DNA of 12,524 nucleotides, taken from the NCBI GenBank assembly GCA_910592205.1, contig CAJVPJ010001080.1:1-12524 (forward strand). The letters run 5' to 3'. The position numbers were made by a program, and so were the translations under genes. Origin of the DNA: Paraglomus occultum (lineage: Eukaryota; Glomeromycota; Glomeromycetes; Paraglomerales; Paraglomeraceae). The notes under the pieces are model-generated. The model was not told the origin of the DNA. It was given only the letters and a program-made list of their open reading frames with translations, and did no database searches. This document shows positions 10,665 to 12,524 of this stretch, one piece after another. Numbering within the stretch: position 1 is the first letter of the stretch; each line of letters begins with the position of its first letter.

Positions 10665-12475
10665 TCACTCAACATTTTGCGTCACTAAGTTATATAAACA
10701 ATAGACAAGTTAACATTTGTATTCTTCCTGGAATATCTACGCGTAACCAATTGTTTTGTCGGTCATACCTGCAGCCGAATCCAAATCATAACTGTTTCTC
10801 GGTTTAGGCAAATCTCTAGTAGGTAAAAGCTTACTAGAGTATTTACTCTCTTTTTCGAGACGCGATAAAGGTTTTACATTATTATGGTAAATGGTAGTCC
10901 ACACGTCGTCAGAATTACCCTTATCCAACTCTTTCCCAAGCTTATAAATATAAGGCCAAAGTGTGAATACATCCGGACGTTTGTCAGGATCAGCATCACA
11001 ACACCATTCAGCAAGTTTCTTATATTCTTCTGGCGCTGAGTCAGGCATCTCTGGCCGTAGTCCATCCATAATATCGCATGCTAAAGCTCTATCAAATTCT
11101 CTATCTCTAAATGGTGGTTCACCAGTGGCAATTGAATACATGATAATACCAAAAGAATATACGTCTGACTTCTGAGTGAATTTGTATGTATGAAAGACCT
11201 CTGGTGCAATAAAAGGTATAATGCCTCGAATGTTTGAATTTTGCTGCTGTGAATCCACTGATTGAGAAAGACCAAGATCGCATATAAATGATTCTATTTT
11301 AACTTCATACCAATTGCCATTGTCATGCATAACTATATTCCAACCATGAAGATCACAATGCACTAACCCTGCATTATGAATATCTTTCAGATAATATGCA
11401 ATATCCTCCAGATGCTGTAATTTCATTCTCCATGACATGTTGTTAATATTTTCACCCAAATAAGACATAAGGCTACCTTTGTTGGCGTATTGCATAACAA
11501 TCATGCATTCTTTTGTGTTCGTATCTTGCGTGACTCCATAAAGTCGAAGGAAATTAAAAGATAAACACTTGCTATGTTTAAAAAACTGTTAAATAAAATA
11601 AAAAGGGTCAGATTAATATGGGCGTTAGCTAATCATATAAAAGAATGCTTACTTCGGACATAACGATATTAATATGTAATTCCGTCGTCTCATTATTAAA
11701 ACGTTTAAGCGCAACGATTCCCGGCACATTTTTATTGGCGCCTTTATATCTGGAAGTATAAATTGTTCCGTAACCACCAGATCCGATCTCTTCGAGTTTA
11801 TAGAAGTCGTCATATTGCATATATTGTACACTTTCGTAACGAGCTATAAATTTATTTATGTCATAATAAAAGACTAAATAATATTTCCCGGTAGATGGCT
11901 CCTGAGTGATTCCAATTATCCGAGTATTCTCAGCGGTTAATATTTCTGGGTATTCATTAATAAGCTATTTGAAGAAACAATACGATCATTAGATATACAA
12001 CACAACACAGAACACTTAATATTATTGTGTTACATGTGAAATAATTTACCAGATGAAAATCAAACCGATCAGCTTGTTCGGCTATTTTTTTGAGCATCAC
12101 ACTAACTCCATTTGCTCTCGGATCTGACCAATTTGCTGTATGATATAATGAGGAGGTCATCTGTCGTACATCTGTCAATAAAGAATACTCTACCCATCGT
12201 ATATAGGGATCGTCCTCTTTCTTTACATTATTCCATGATTCCATAATGAATAAATCCAAACATTTGTTGCCCGTGGTCCAGTCAGGAGGTGCTGGGGATT
12301 TACATTTGAGACAGAATGCATCTATCTTAGGTGCTAATGTTTGCGTGCACGCCAGACATAATCCATGCCCAGAATATTGTTTTATTAGATAATACTTTCG
12401 TTTGCTTGCTTTGTATGTAACTCCGATGGTAACCCAAACATTCGTGGTAAGAATATCTGGATGCTTATCACATAA
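10665..12475 (-). CDS. Kinase with a CxxC finger and a vestigial N-lobe in front, 5' end beyond the window
   Basis: Visible exons: 12475-12050, 11964-11653, 11585-10769 and 10684-10665. Introns of 85, 67 and 84 nt have GT...AG ends and matching phases, giving 524 residues. Bases 12524-12476 are the end of an upstream intron (...CCACTAG), so earlier exons are missing. Order: a C40-x2-C43 / C55-x2-C58 finger; W66-T-T-G-N; 'WVEYSLLTDVRQM' (94-106), then W116 and 'VSVMLKKI' (124-131), which resemble a kinase N-lobe without its glycine loop; 'IIGITQEPSTGKYYLVFYY' (158-176), like strands 4-5. A full kinase domain follows: GSGGYG 203-208, VALK with Lys229, H322-C323-D324, Asn329, D349-L-G, APE 373-375 and 'SDVYSFG' with Asp387. 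Key catalytic residues are present, but the HRD Arg is Cys. The likely role is a cytosolic Ser/Thr or dual-specificity kinase of the expanded Glomeromycotina type; the substrate is unknown. If the last intron is retained, the frame ends at 10737 instead. Confidence 0.8.
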
Positions 12476-12524
12476 CTAGTGGAAATGATACATAATAATA
12501 AGTCAATAATTATTTAAACTATTC
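12476..12524 (-). other. 3' end of an intron of the open kinase gene
   Basis: Read on the minus strand, the edge of the window is AT-rich and ends in TTTCCACTAG before the exon beginning TTA-TGT-GAT-AAG. The same junction (TTTCCATTAG before TTA-TGT-GAT-AAC) occurs in the plus-strand pseudogene at 7848-7857. The shared sequence supports both the splice site and the continuation of the gene beyond the window. Confidence 0.65.

Overview
The window looks like nuclear DNA of a fungus, most likely an arbuscular mycorrhizal fungus (Glomeromycotina) or a close relative. The reasons are small introns of 59-126 nt with GT...AG ends, AT-rich intergenic DNA, a fungal-type MON2 gene, and kinase-like genes that carry the CxxC / W-T-x-x-N / 'YLEWIP' N-terminal modules known from the greatly expanded kinase families of these fungi. 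The assignment rests on remembered family features; no search was run.

Left part (1-4482): MON2, a large Golgi/endosome scaffold protein related to the BIG/GBF Arf-GEFs. On the minus strand ten exons read cleanly from a start codon at 4482 to about 1006, giving roughly 890 residues of the N-terminal half. At about 1000-1015 the minus-strand coding sequence stops resembling MON2. From there to the left edge the plus strand encodes a later part of the same protein, reading towards the junction. The gene is therefore broken by an inversion or a fold-back join, either real or an assembly/amplification artefact.

Middle (4483-7126): AT-rich intergenic DNA with one weak candidate, a small two-exon gene on the minus strand (6305-6072).

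Right part (7127-12524): two diverged copies of one kinase gene face each other as an inverted pair about 1.1 kb apart. The plus-strand copy (about 7212-9570) is a pseudogene with many stops, frameshifts and small deletions, and a 9-bp minisatellite has expanded inside one of its introns. The minus-strand copy (12475-10665, with its 5' end beyond the window) is open. It has four visible exons encoding a CxxC...CxxC finger, a vestigial kinase N-lobe lacking its glycine loop, a complete kinase domain with HCD in place of HRD, and a short tail. Matching splice sites in the two copies confirm the exon model, including a tiny last exon. The DNA between the copies (9571-10664) shows no convincing gene.
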